From contig CP070700.1 in assembly GCA_020349865.1 (NCBI GenBank), positions 288,877-297,825 on the forward strand: DNA of 8,949 bases, in the 5' to 3' direction. The position numbers and the translations under genes are program-made. A model generated the notes under the pieces. The model did no database searches. It had not been told where the DNA came from and saw only the letters and a program-made list of their open reading frames with translations. Shown here piece after piece: positions 1-6,562 of the stretch (position 1 is its first letter; each line of letters starts with the position of its first letter). Source of the stretch: Desulfobacteraceae bacterium (GTDB taxonomy: Bacteria; Desulfobacterota; DSM-4660; Desulfatiglandales; Desulfatiglandaceae).

Positions 1-22
1 AGATGAAAAGGAGAGAGCCACG

Positions 23-388
23 ATGCCTATAATTCGTTTTGAGGATGAAAGAGACCAAGTCCAATACGGCTTAGATGAGGAGGTTCTGCAGAATGGTGTT
101 ACCAGTGGGCTGGCTGAACTTTTAGGTGGTAATTTTTTTGAAGGTCTAAGGCCAACAGGTGAACGAGCTCGCGTGATTCATTTGCTTGCTCCCATCGTCA
201 CAAATAACGTCATTGACTGGACTTGCCTGTTAGCTCGTTGCGTTGTCCTTGATATGGCATACGCTGAAACGCCCACTAGACGAACAACCTCGGCTATAGC
301 AATTCCATATGTTTCTACCAACCGGATCGCAACCTATCTCGAACCGGAAATATTTCCTTACGCCAGCTGGCTGAACTCACTTCTTTAA
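23..388 (+). pseudogene. Truncated fumarylacetoacetate hydrolase family-like protein (N-terminal piece)
   Basis: An ORF of 121 codons starts at ATG 23 behind a good ribosome binding site (AAGGAGAG, about 10-17). The first 65 residues resemble the N-terminal part of FAH-family enzymes: a start like MPIIRFED, a YGLDE segment, then GLRPTGE and LLAPIV. In intact members LLAPV is followed by a GLNY motif and a metal-binding catalytic domain of about 200 residues. Here the GLNY equivalent is not readable. A stretch near residues 97-110 (STNRIATYLEPEIFP) looks like the conserved segment before the catalytic core, after which the ORF ends. The family is usually 250-300 aa, so this is less than half. 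I read it as a decayed or truncated relic; an intact small protein of unknown function is possible. A terminator follows directly. Family assignment is from recalled motif patterns and is moderate at best. Confidence 0.45.
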
Positions 389-392
389 TTGT

Positions 393-441
393 CGCCTTCT
401 CATTATTACACACCTTTCGAAGTGATAAGAAGGCGCTTTTT
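393..441 (+). terminator. Probable rho-independent terminator
   Basis: The arms CGCCTTCT (393-400) and AGAAGGCG (428-435) are perfectly complementary over 8 bp. Further partial pairing is possible inside the 27-nt interval (CAC near 409-413 with GTG at 422-424). The right arm is followed by CTTTTT. It lies 4 bases after the stop codon of the FAH-like ORF, as expected for the end of that transcription unit. The long loop makes it weaker than a textbook hairpin. Confidence 0.6.
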
Positions 442-801
442 CAGGAGCTGACTATAGAGAAATTCCCCTTGTGAGTCAAAGAGAAAAGAACCACAACATG
501 CGGTGTCAGGCGGGATTGCAGTATTAAGGGCATTCATGAATCTAGATTGGCGTGAGACAGGGGCCTTAGTGAGCTTGAATTTATTGGAAATTGACGCTAG
601 TTGGGTTTAATCTGGGCACACTGCTGCCTTAGATTCCACGGTCGGTTTTAAAGAAATCATGAAGCTACAACCCTGGCTAAACCCTGGGCACAAGCATCAA
701 CAAGGTAACCCGAATCGCAGTAAAGATAATCCTCACAAGGTGGGACCTGAGAATCCCTGGCCCAGACCGATCACCAGTGCGATATGCTCAAAAAGTCATG
801 T
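442..801. other. Gene-poor interval, no recognisable product
   Basis: About 360 bp between the terminator and the IS91 remnant. Two short open stretches read like protein on the plus strand but match nothing I know: roughly 458-604 (contains AVLRAFMNLDWRETGALVS) and 659-805 (48 codons from ATG 659, starting MKLQPWLNPGHKH). Neither has a convincing ribosome binding site. Since both neighbours are truncated genes, this is most likely eroded sequence, and may include the non-coding end of the IS91-type element. No tRNA, CRISPR or clear promoter was seen. Confidence 0.4.
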
Positions 802-1194
802 TTAGAATAGTTCACAGTCTAAGCCTATGATAGGTAAACGAGTCGCACCAGGGCGGGCTGATTTATGTATATGGATATTTGACGGTGGCGCGTTGGCTCT
901 GGGAGGTGGTCTGGCTTTTAAATCCAACAAATCGAGGTGTTTCAGTATTTTCTTAATTATTTCCGGATCTTCAATGAACGCTAATAGACGCATCCGTCCC
1001 TGGCACTTGGGACACGCGAGAGGATCAATTTCATAAATCTTCAGAATCAATCTGGCCCAATTTCTTCTGTGCTCTCTGGATGATCTGTCCGGTTCGAGGA
1101 TGGAGGGTATCAGGCCGTCCTGATCCTGCTTTTTCCGTTTACCGCGACTGACATTACTATAGTGGCATAGTATCTGACCCTCTGCTCTCCTTTG
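802..1194 (-). mobile_element. IS91-family transposase remnant (C-terminal about 130 residues)
   Basis: The minus-strand reading frame is open from an in-frame TAA (1197-1195) down to a stop just below 805. It carries the typical C-terminal block of IS91-family (Y2, rolling-circle type) transposases: YSNVSRGKRKK, then an NWARLI helix, then IYEIDPLACPKCQGRMRLL with the paired cysteines of the terminal zinc-binding motif, then FIEDPEIIKKILKHL, and the proline-rich RPPPRANAPP tail. The catalytic part, with the HUH histidines and tyrosines, would lie above position 1200 and is absent: there is a stop codon and unrelated AT-rich sequence instead. The full protein is normally about 350-400 aa, so this is a dead 3' fragment. 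An in-frame ATG at 1050 gives 82 codons but is not the true start, because the homology runs upstream of it. It marks past insertion and rearrangement beside the uronate cluster. Confidence 0.85.
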
Positions 1195-1200
1195 TTAGGA

Positions 1201-1499
1201 ACATGGGAACACATGGTGGTTCACCCTGTTAGATAGAGTAATTTTGATTTATGGCTGGAAGAAACATCAACAAAGGGGGTTCTTATGACAAAGAATGAAA
1301 AGGCGACTTGAGACATGCCGCCTTATAAAACATTTAATAAAAGAGTTCAGATTTACTTTATTGATTATTCATTTTAATGGGTTATGTCCAAAAAAGACTT
1401 GGTCCTGAGAGTCGGTTCATGCCTCTTTCCAAATGGTCAACGGGATGAAAGGATGTAGCAGTTCGCTTTTTTTCTGTTCGATTTTTTTAAAAAAAGTTC
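1201..1499. other. AT-rich non-coding interval upstream of the iclR promoter
   Basis: No gene of normal size is visible on either strand. One 8-codon ORF (ATG 1285, MTKNEKAT, stop TGA) follows an AGGGGG-type ribosome binding site and is followed by a weak 6-bp inverted repeat (AAGGCG 1300-1305 with CGCCTT 1319-1324). It could be a chance ORF or the start of a lost gene. Near 1481-1497 long T and A runs sit just upstream of the -35 box and may act as an UP-like element. Confidence 0.4.
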
Positions 1500-1553
1500 T
1501 TGACAATCATTTTTCGTTCTGTATTGTTATAATATCTTTATGTGGAATATAAT
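1500..1553 (+). promoter_or_regulatory. Promoter region of iclR (two overlapping candidates)
   Basis: A perfect -35 box TTGACA lies at 1500-1505, preceded by A/T runs. Its best-spaced -10 is TATTGT (1522-1527, 16 bp spacer); a perfect TATAAT at 1528-1533 is 22 bp away, which is too far for sigma-70. A second candidate is TTGTTA (1524-1529) with TATAAT (1548-1553) and an 18-bp spacer. The -10 of this second promoter overlaps the left arm of the operator palindrome, which would suit direct repression. Its transcript would start near 1560, leaving a very short 5' leader. Confidence 0.6.
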
Positions 1554-1568
1554 TTCGTATTACGAAAT
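1552..1568. promoter_or_regulatory. Probable IclR-type operator palindrome
   Basis: ATTTCGTATTACGAAAT is a perfect inverted repeat: 8-bp arms (1552-1559 and 1561-1568) around a single central T. It lies immediately before the start of the IclR-family gene and overlaps a candidate -10 box. IclR-family dimers bind short palindromes of about this size and commonly repress their own gene, so autoregulation is the natural reading. I saw no second good copy before kduI (2420-2554) or tctC (4610-5027), which suggests this site governs the whole downstream unit. Confidence 0.7.
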
Positions 1569-1573
1569 AGAGA

Positions 1574-2419
1574 GTGATGAAAAACATGGTTATTACACGT
1601 ACTATTTACGGCTCAAGGCCAAACAATCTTGTCCAGACAATTGAAAGAATGTCCTCAATTTTCGACGCGCTCTGTCAAAATCCCCAAGGAATGAGCGTTA
1701 AGAACCTATCAGAAAACGTGAACCTTCCTATGGGGACAACCCATCGGCTTCTGACGTCTCTCGCATATTTCGGTTTTGTGACTCAGGACCTGATGAGTAA
1801 ACAATACCACTTGGGATTCAAGTTGGTAGACCTTGGCAATGCCCTACTTGATCAGATCGATCTACGGACGGTGGCCAGACCCTATCTGCTGAATCTTACT
1901 CAGAAGACAAATGAAGCGGTTCATTTGGTAATTCTCGACCAGAAAGAAGCTCTATATTTGGACAGAGTTGAATCAGATGAAAACCGTCGTGGTCTGCAAA
2001 TGGCCTCCAAAGTGGGGATGCGAGTGTCAGCTCACAGTTGCGGTGTGGGGAAAGTATTGCTGGCCGGACTTTCTGAAAAGGAATTGAATGACTTCATAAA
2101 AGTCAAAGGCCTTCCGAGAAGAACCGAAAAGACCATCACCGATGCAGATCAATTTAAGTTACATCTCGAAATGGTGCGAAATCAGGGATACGCTGTCGAC
2201 GATGAGGAAGACCATCTAGGGACTCGATGTGTTGCCGCTCCTATCCGGAATGAGTTGGGACATGTTATTGCTGCAGTCAGTATTTCGGGGCCAACGATTC
2301 GAATTACCCGGAAAAAGGTTCTAGACACATTCAAAGATCAGGTTATGGATGCTGCCTTGGAAATATCTCGCCAATTGGGCTTTCAAGAAGACAAAGATCA
2401 TGAAAGCAAGAACAATTAG
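1574..2419 (+). CDS. IclR-family transcriptional regulator
   Basis: A DNA-binding regulator of the IclR family, 281 aa from GTG 1574; ATG 1577 or ATG 1586 are alternative starts. The only ribosome-binding-like bases, GAGAG at 1570-1574, are best spaced for ATG 1586, so the start is uncertain by four codons. An N-terminal winged helix-turn-helix spans about residues 18-82, with SVKNLSENVNLPMGTTHRLL forming the HTH and YHLGFKLVDLG the wing exit. The C-terminal GAF-like effector domain spans about 97-268, with the family blocks SCGVGKVLLAGL (155-166), GYAVDDEED (205-213), GTRCVAAPI (216-224) and the AAVSISGP strand. Length is normal for the family. It lies upstream of and codirectional with kduI (135 bp gap). 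By analogy with KdgR in enterobacteria, it probably represses the uronate genes and responds to KDG or a related keto-deoxy sugar acid; the effector is inferred. Confidence 0.93.
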   Translation: MMKNMVITRTIYGSRPNNLVQTIERMSSIFDALCQNPQGMSVKNLSENVNLPMGTTHRLLTSLAYFGFVTQDLMSKQYHLGFKLVDLGNALLDQIDLRTVARPYLLNLTQKTNEAVHLVILDQKEALYLDRVESDENRRGLQMASKVGMRVSAHSCGVGKVLLAGLSEKELNDFIKVKGLPRRTEKTITDADQFKLHLEMVRNQGYAVDDEEDHLGTRCVAAPIRNELGHVIAAVSISGPTIRITRKKVLDTFKDQVMDAALEISRQLGFQEDKDHESKNN

Positions 2420-2554
2420 GTGGAACATTTGCGGGAACAGCGAAGGGAAGAATCAATGGGAACAATGGTATCGTGATAAGTGCACTGTGAACTGGGACCC
2501 CCACAAGGGCAAATGGCATTTAAAACGGAATATTCAAAGCAGGGAGGTAAAACA

Positions 2555-3382
2555 GTGGAAGTTATAAAGGCAATTCATCCAAGGGATTTTGAGAATTACA
2601 CGACTGATAAAATAAGAAAGGAATTTTTGCTTCAAAATCTGTTTATACCCGGGAAATTGAGGCTGACCTATACCTATTATGACAGGATGATCGTTGGTGG
2701 GGTATGTCCGAACAAACCTCTACCCCTGGAAGCCGGAAAAGAAATAGGAATAGATTATTTCCTGGCAAGAAGAGAGATGGGGATTATCAATGTGGGCGCA
2801 AGAGGGGCCGTAATGGTTGATGGTGAAAAATACGCCCTCGACAAAACAGATGGTCTCTATATTGGCATGGGTTCAAGGGAGATTGTATTTACGAGCGAAA
2901 AAAATGATAGCCCTGCCCACTTCTATCTGCTCAGCGGACCCGCCCACAAGGAGTATCCAACGACTAAAATGGGTATTGACGACGCGGAAAAGACCAGTCT
3001 TGGTTCAGCAAGCGAATCGAATAAAAGAACACTTAACAAGTTCATTCATCCCGACGGAGTGAATAGCTGTCAGCTTGTCATGGGTATTACAACGCTTGAG
3101 TCCGGCAATGTGTGGAACAGCATGCCCTGTCATACCCATGAACGAAGAATGGAAGTGTATTTCTATTTTGACTTAACAGATGATGCCGTTGTTTTTCATT
3201 TGATGGGAGAACCTGACAAAACGCGGCATATTGTTGTTCGAAATGAGGAGGCGGTGCTTTCTCCAAGTTGGTCCATACATGCTGGTGCGGGAACGAGTAA
3301 TTACAGTTTCATTTGGGGGATGGTTGGAGAAAATCAAACCTTCACGGATATGGATGCGGTAGCAATGGGCGTTTTGAGATAA
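2555..3382 (+). CDS. kduI: 5-dehydro-4-deoxy-D-glucuronate isomerase (KduI)
   Basis: Cytoplasmic zinc-dependent isomerase (EC 5.3.1.17) converting 5-keto-4-deoxyuronate to 2,5-diketo-3-deoxygluconate in the breakdown of unsaturated uronates. I choose GTG 2555, behind GGGAGG (2542-2547), giving 275 aa, close to the 278 aa of E. coli KduI. The in-frame ATG 2480 adds 25 residues without homology and has no ribosome binding site. The sequence follows KduI throughout: DRMIVGGVCP (43-52), YFLARREMGIINVG (68-81), GLYIGMGSREIVF (100-112), NKRTLNKF (156-163), CHTHERRMEVYFYF (192-205), SPSWSIHAG (236-244) and WGMVGENQ (254-261). The expected metal ligands are present: His193, His195, Glu200 and His242, each offset by three from the E. 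coli numbering. kduD begins 39 bases after the stop, consistent with one operon. Assignment is secure from the family motifs. Confidence 0.96.
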   Translation: MEVIKAIHPRDFENYTTDKIRKEFLLQNLFIPGKLRLTYTYYDRMIVGGVCPNKPLPLEAGKEIGIDYFLARREMGIINVGARGAVMVDGEKYALDKTDGLYIGMGSREIVFTSEKNDSPAHFYLLSGPAHKEYPTTKMGIDDAEKTSLGSASESNKRTLNKFIHPDGVNSCQLVMGITTLESGNVWNSMPCHTHERRMEVYFYFDLTDDAVVFHLMGEPDKTRHIVVRNEEAVLSPSWSIHAGAGTSNYSFIWGMVGENQTFTDMDAVAMGVLR

Positions 3383-3421
3383 TGTGCCAGACAAAGGCGT
3401 TTATTTAAGGGAGGAAAAAGA

Positions 3422-4189
3422 ATGATACTGGAAAAATTTAGTATGACCGGGAGAAGCGGGATTGTCACAGGGGGTGGCTCGGGAATAGGAAAAGGCATAG
3501 CGACAGGGCTTGTGCAGGCTGGCGCCGAGGTCATTATCTCAGGCCGGAATATGGAGAGGCTGAAAAAGACCGCAGAAGAATTGGGACGCGACGGGGGCCG
3601 GGCGGTTCCGGTCTTTGTGGATATGAAGGATCGTGGAAGCATCAGAGCTTTGGTGGACAGAGCCGTTGAGGAGTTTGGGAAGATTGATTTTTTATTTAAC
3701 AACGCGGGCACCATTCATCGAGCCCCGACCGAGGATTTCCCTATGGAGGACTGGGATAATGTGATTCAGATCAATCTTAGCGGCCCTTTTTACTTATCTC
3801 AGTGCGTGGCGAAAGTGATGATTGAGAAGGGGATAAAGGGAAAGATCATAAACACCGCGTCTCTCCTTGCTGTTCTGGGTGGCAAGACTGTGCCTGCATA
3901 TGCCGCAAGCAAAGGCGGATTGGTCCAGGCGACTAAAGCCATGTGCAACGATTGGGGGAAATACGGTATTAACGTGAACGCTATCGGTCCAGGATGGGTC
4001 AAGACCGATCTGACACAGGCGCTACGGGATAATCCTGAACGCTTTAATGAGATAAGCGCGCGGATCCCTTTACTCCGTTGGGCGGAACCTGAAGACCTGG
4101 CCGGGGCAGCGGTCTTTTTGGCTTCGGCGGCTTCGGACTATATAACTGGCCAGGTTCTCTTTGTTGATGGCGGATACCTGGCTATGTGA
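3422..4189 (+). CDS. kduD: 2-dehydro-3-deoxy-D-gluconate 5-dehydrogenase (KduD), SDR family
   Basis: Classical short-chain dehydrogenase/reductase, 255 aa, starting at ATG 3422 behind GGGAGG. In this context it would reduce 2,5-diketo-3-deoxygluconate to 2-keto-3-deoxygluconate (EC 1.1.1.127) with NAD(P)H, the step after KduI. The nucleotide-binding motif TGGGSGIG is at 16-23 and NNAG at 93-96. The catalytic tetrad is complete: Asn118, Ser147 (in INTASLL), Tyr160 and Lys164 (in YAASK). The end, SDYITGQVLFVDGGYLAM, has the usual SDR C-terminal block and resembles the KduD ending. The beginning MILEKFSMTGR also resembles KduD (MIL-FS--GK). The SDR family is large, so position between kduI and a KdgF-like cupin carries much of the specific call. 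A gluconate 5-dehydrogenase-like activity is the main alternative. Confidence 0.9.
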   Translation: MILEKFSMTGRSGIVTGGGSGIGKGIATGLVQAGAEVIISGRNMERLKKTAEELGRDGGRAVPVFVDMKDRGSIRALVDRAVEEFGKIDFLFNNAGTIHRAPTEDFPMEDWDNVIQINLSGPFYLSQCVAKVMIEKGIKGKIINTASLLAVLGGKTVPAYAASKGGLVQATKAMCNDWGKYGINVNAIGPGWVKTDLTQALRDNPERFNEISARIPLLRWAEPEDLAGAAVFLASAASDYITGQVLFVDGGYLAM

Positions 4190-4219
4190 CGAGACCATTT
4201 AAAGAATAGGAGTCAAAGA

Positions 4220-4609
4220 ATGCCAGAGAAAAAATCAGAGTATTTACACCGTATCGAAGACTTGCCTTGTGTCAATTTAACGGGTGATGAAAAACTGCCG
4301 TCGATGGCCAATTTGCTCCTGGCTGAGAAAATGCTGGTTAGTTTTATCGAAAACCCACCCGGATGTGTCTTCCCTGTGCACAGTCACGAATCAGAACAGA
4401 TTCTCATCATGCTCGAAGGTGAAGAGGACCACATTTGCGGGGATGAGAGATTCTTAATGAAGGCGGGAGATGTCTGCATCCATCCTTCAAATGTTCCCCA
4501 TGGAGGCGAGACCAAAACCGGATTCAAGGGTATCGACATATTTTGCCCCCCCAGGGAGGATCATGTTGACAAGTTGAAAAAAGCTCTGAAGGAAAGAGGG
4601 GAGGATTAA
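4220..4609 (+). CDS. kdgF: KdgF-like cupin, unsaturated uronate linearisation
   Basis: Small single-domain cupin, 129 aa, 30 bases after kduD, with AGGAG (4208-4212) before ATG 4220. KdgF proteins speed the conversion of 4,5-unsaturated galacturonate to the linear 5-keto-4-deoxyuronate that KduI uses. Cupin motif 1 contains HSHESEQ, giving His54, His56 and Gln60 as metal ligands; motif 2, AGDVCIHPSNVPHG, gives His94. Near the C-terminus, DIFCPPRED places Asp106, Phe108 and Arg112 in the same spacing as the catalytic Asp, Phe and Arg I recall for Yersinia KdgF (102, 104, 108). That, with kduI and kduD alongside, makes KdgF the best reading over a generic cupin. The N-terminus is about 10 residues longer than typical KdgF and the last 15 residues form a charged helix. 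No signal peptide, so cytoplasmic. Confidence 0.82.
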   Translation: MPEKKSEYLHRIEDLPCVNLTGDEKLPSMANLLLAEKMLVSFIENPPGCVFPVHSHESEQILIMLEGEEDHICGDERFLMKAGDVCIHPSNVPHGGETKTGFKGIDIFCPPREDHVDKLKKALKERGED

Positions 4610-4789
4610 GAGGTCAAGGAGGTGGATAATCTGATGGGGGGCGATGTATTGGGTCGTGTGTCAAGATAAATGAGTTGGGTTTTGTACATTGGCTAAGCAT
4701 AGAGAGACTTCTGGGTCAATAGCCTGCCCAGCTCATTGGGTAGAATCGAGAATCAAAAAGCAGACATGACCATGAGGAGGCAATTAAAG
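4610..4789. other. Gap between kdgF and the eda remnant, no gene seen
   Basis: About 180 bp with only short interrupted reading frames, for example a GTG/ATG start after AAGGAGG near 4616-4622 that stops within about 16 codons. A loose inverted repeat (ATGAGTTGGG 4670-4679 with CCCAGCTCAT 4727-4736, one mismatch, 47-nt spacer) has no T-run. Since the next segment is a decayed aldolase, this may be the relic of another deleted gene. I cannot identify it. Confidence 0.35.
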
Positions 4790-4919
4790 ATGACGAGATA
4801 CAGGAGGTTTGAAGTTATAAACGCCATTTATGATCTCGGCCTCGTACCTTTTTTTTAACGAAAACCTTGAAACTGCCAAGAACATCGTTAAAGAGTGCGC
4901 GGATGCCGGGGCAAGGGTT
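4790..4919 (+). pseudogene. KDPG aldolase (Eda-like) N-terminal remnant, frameshifted and truncated
   Basis: A normal start (GAGGAGG 4774-4780, ATG 4790) opens MTRYRRFEVINAIYDLGLVP, which resembles the first residues of 2-keto-3-deoxy-6-phosphogluconate aldolases (commonly RLEV-NAI-ETGLVPVFY). Within an 8-T run (4849-4856) the frame is lost: the starting frame hits TAA at 4856-4858, while the +1 frame continues the homology as NENLETAKNIVKECADAGARV to about 4919. One T fewer, or two more, would restore it. After that the similarity stops; the lysine and the TIM-barrel core (about 160 residues) are missing. The +1 frame remains open into tctC, giving an apparent 391-codon ORF from ATG 4830 that should not be taken as a gene. 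In intact form it would have cleaved KDPG to pyruvate and glyceraldehyde 3-phosphate, the last step of this pathway. Identification is from N-terminal pattern only. Confidence 0.65.
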
Positions 4920-5027
4920 GACCGAAGCAGAAGCGGCCTCCCTGGGAGGGTAACAAATGATAAGCACCGCCTTTCCCGGGGTCATTTAATACTCTCTATT
5001 AACCATCTAACAAAAGGAGGAGACGTT

Positions 5028-6005
5028 ATGTTAAAGAAAATTGGATTGATAATTGCTGTTGGGACTCTCATGGTTGCTTTTATAGCGCCGAACCTTCTGG
5101 CGGCAGGCTTTCCTGCGAAAGATATCACGTTGATTTGCCCGTGGTCAGCGGGTGGGGGCACAGATACCATTTCCAGGGCCCTCGTCAAGAATGCAAAGAA
5201 GTACTTCGGGGTGAACGTAAATGTGGTCAATAAGACCGGAGGTATGGGAGCCGTGGGTATGGGGGCAGTTTCGACAGTCAGACCTGACGGCTATACCGTA
5301 GGCATGATAACTTTCCAGTTGAGTACTTTTCGCGCCATGGGTCTGGCGAAGCTTTCCTACAGGGATTTTAACTTGATCCAGCTTGTCAATCAAAGTCCAG
5401 CAGCCATCTCCGTTGACGCCAATTCGAAATGGAAAGACCTGAAACAGCTTATGGAATATGCCAAAAAGAATCCAGGGATCGTCACGGTGGGGCATAGCGG
5501 CGCAGGCGGTGGCTGGCACCTGGCGATCGCCTCCATCGCTACCATGAACGATATCAAGTTCAACTACGTTCCGTTCGATGGAGCCGCTCCCACCAGAACG
5601 GCCCTCATAGGGGGCCATATCGATTGCGCCACCACTGGAATAGATGAAGTGCTCCAGCTTTACAAAGCTGGGAAAGTTCGCATTCTCGCCGTGAACAATC
5701 TGAAGCGTCACGCCCTATTTCCTGAGGTTCCGACAATCGCCGAAGCGGGATTCCCGAACCCCAACCCCATCCTTGACTGGCGAGGACTGGCCGCCCCTAA
5801 AGGAGTCCCCGAAAAGCACATGCAAATCTTGGTCAAAGGGTTCAAGCAGTGCTTCGAGGATCCTGAATTCGTGAAACTGGCCGATGAGTTAGGGCTGCCA
5901 CTTACGTATGCGGATCCCCAAGGATTTAAGAAATTCCTTAAGGGTATGGAAGAAACCCTTGAACCCGCCCTCAAGTCTGTCGGACTCTATAAACCGTTGA
6001 AATAA
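5028..6005 (+). CDS. tctC: TTT-family periplasmic substrate-binding protein (TctC/Bug type)
   Basis: Extracytoplasmic binding protein of a tripartite tricarboxylate transporter, 325 aa from ATG 5028. This start has an ideal AAGGAGG (5014-5020) and opens a signal peptide: MLKKIG, a hydrophobic core to about residue 20, and probable cleavage after NLLA near residue 25. The longer in-frame ORF from 4830 adds only eda debris. Family landmarks follow: FPAKDITLICPWSAGGGTD (28-46) near the ligand loop, NKTGGMGAVGMG (68-79), RPDGYTVG (85-92), DLKQLMEYAKKNPG (137-150), VPFDGAAPTRTALIGGHID (181-199), RILAVNNLKRHALFPEVPTIAEAGFP (218-243) and WRGLAAPKGVP (251-261). These proteins bind carboxylates through loops around the GGGTD and GGxG segments. 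Placed behind kduI/kduD/kdgF, the likely ligand is an unsaturated or keto-deoxy uronate rather than citrate; that is inference. Confidence 0.93.
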   Translation: MLKKIGLIIAVGTLMVAFIAPNLLAAGFPAKDITLICPWSAGGGTDTISRALVKNAKKYFGVNVNVVNKTGGMGAVGMGAVSTVRPDGYTVGMITFQLSTFRAMGLAKLSYRDFNLIQLVNQSPAAISVDANSKWKDLKQLMEYAKKNPGIVTVGHSGAGGGWHLAIASIATMNDIKFNYVPFDGAAPTRTALIGGHIDCATTGIDEVLQLYKAGKVRILAVNNLKRHALFPEVPTIAEAGFPNPNPILDWRGLAAPKGVPEKHMQILVKGFKQCFEDPEFVKLADELGLPLTYADPQGFKKFLKGMEETLEPALKSVGLYKPLK

Positions 6006-6013
6006 TAAAGCGA

Positions 6014-6043
6014 GTCGAAGGCGGCTTTTCAGCCGCTTTCGAC
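6014..6043 (+). promoter_or_regulatory. Strong intercistronic hairpin between tctC and tctB
   Basis: GTCGAAGGCGGC (6014-6025) pairs with GCCGCTTTCGAC (6032-6043) over 12 bp with one G-U wobble, around the loop TTTTCA. No T-run follows (AAAAGCAC), so it is not a standard terminator. Hairpins in this place usually protect the 3' end of the upstream message, letting the binding protein be made in excess over the membrane subunits. tctB begins 23 bases after the stem, so read-through into tctB is expected. Confidence 0.75.
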
Positions 6044-6065
6044 AAAAGCACAGGAGGATCAGACG

Positions 6066-6524
6066 GTGAAAAAGGCTGATATCGGAGTGGGAGTCGGCTT
6101 GATTATACTGAGTGGATGGATCTTTTGGTACGCAAGCACTTACCGTCAGGCAACCATTTATTATTACGGGCCTAATTTCTTTCCCCAAATTCTCTCCATA
6201 GCAATGTCAGTCTGTGCCATCATCCTGATCTTGAAGGCTTTCCAAGGTAGAACTCTGCCCAAAACAGAGAGTATTTACTTGAGAGGCTTTGCGCGGATGC
6301 TCATTGCCATCGCCATTTGTATTGGATACCTTTTTCTCATGCAAGTCATCGGCTTTGCTATGGGGACAGGCGTTTTTCTTTTTGTCCTCATGATGTTTAT
6401 CGGACAGAAGGGCCTCTTGAAGCGGGTCACAAGCTCCGTTGTTGTTTCGCTGATCGTCTGGGCTATATTTCGCTATTTTCTGGTCATCCCGTTGCCGACA
6501 GGAATGTTTGAATTCACTTTTTGA
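6066..6524 (+). CDS. tctB: TTT-family small membrane subunit (TctB)
   Basis: Small integral membrane subunit of the tripartite tricarboxylate transporter, 152 aa, with GTG start 6066 behind AGGAGG (6053-6058). The protein is almost wholly hydrophobic, with membrane segments near residues 6-24, 40-58, 76-97, 100-113 and 121-140, as in the TctB (DUF1468) family. The YYYGPNFFPQILSIAM stretch (32-47) matches the family's conserved G-x-x-x-FP segment after the first helix. TctB sequences are poorly conserved, so position between tctC and tctA is the strongest evidence. It should associate with TctA in the cytoplasmic membrane and help couple transport to an ion gradient. The gene ends 38 bases before tctA. 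Confidence 0.9.
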   Translation: MKKADIGVGVGLIILSGWIFWYASTYRQATIYYYGPNFFPQILSIAMSVCAIILILKAFQGRTLPKTESIYLRGFARMLIAIAICIGYLFLMQVIGFAMGTGVFLFVLMMFIGQKGLLKRVTSSVVVSLIVWAIFRYFLVIPLPTGMFEFTF

Positions 6525-6562
6525 GAATTTTTCGTACTAACTCGAATTGAGAGAGCTGGAAC

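Noticed and set aside
1300..1324. AAGGCG/CGCCTT hairpin after the 8-codon ORF as a leader-peptide attenuator
   Set aside because: Only six base pairs with a 13-nt loop, no alternative antiterminator, no T-run and no regulatory codon run in the peptide.
2480..2554. Longer KduI start at ATG 2480
   Set aside because: The extra 25 residues do not resemble KduI and lack a ribosome binding site; GTG 2555 behind GGGAGG gives the family length and metal-ligand numbering.
4670..4736. Inverted repeat ATGAGTTGGG / CCCAGCTCAT as a terminator after kdgF
   Set aside because: The arms are 47 nt apart with a mismatch and no T-run follows, so it is likely chance.
4830..5027. A 66-residue N-terminal extension on TctC, from ATG 4830
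   Set aside because: The extension consists of the frameshifted aldolase remnant and non-coding sequence; ATG 5028 has an ideal ribosome binding site and directly opens a signal peptide.
5145..5711. A long minus-strand ORF (188 codons) inside tctC
   Set aside because: It is antisense to a well-supported gene and its translation shows no recognisable motif.
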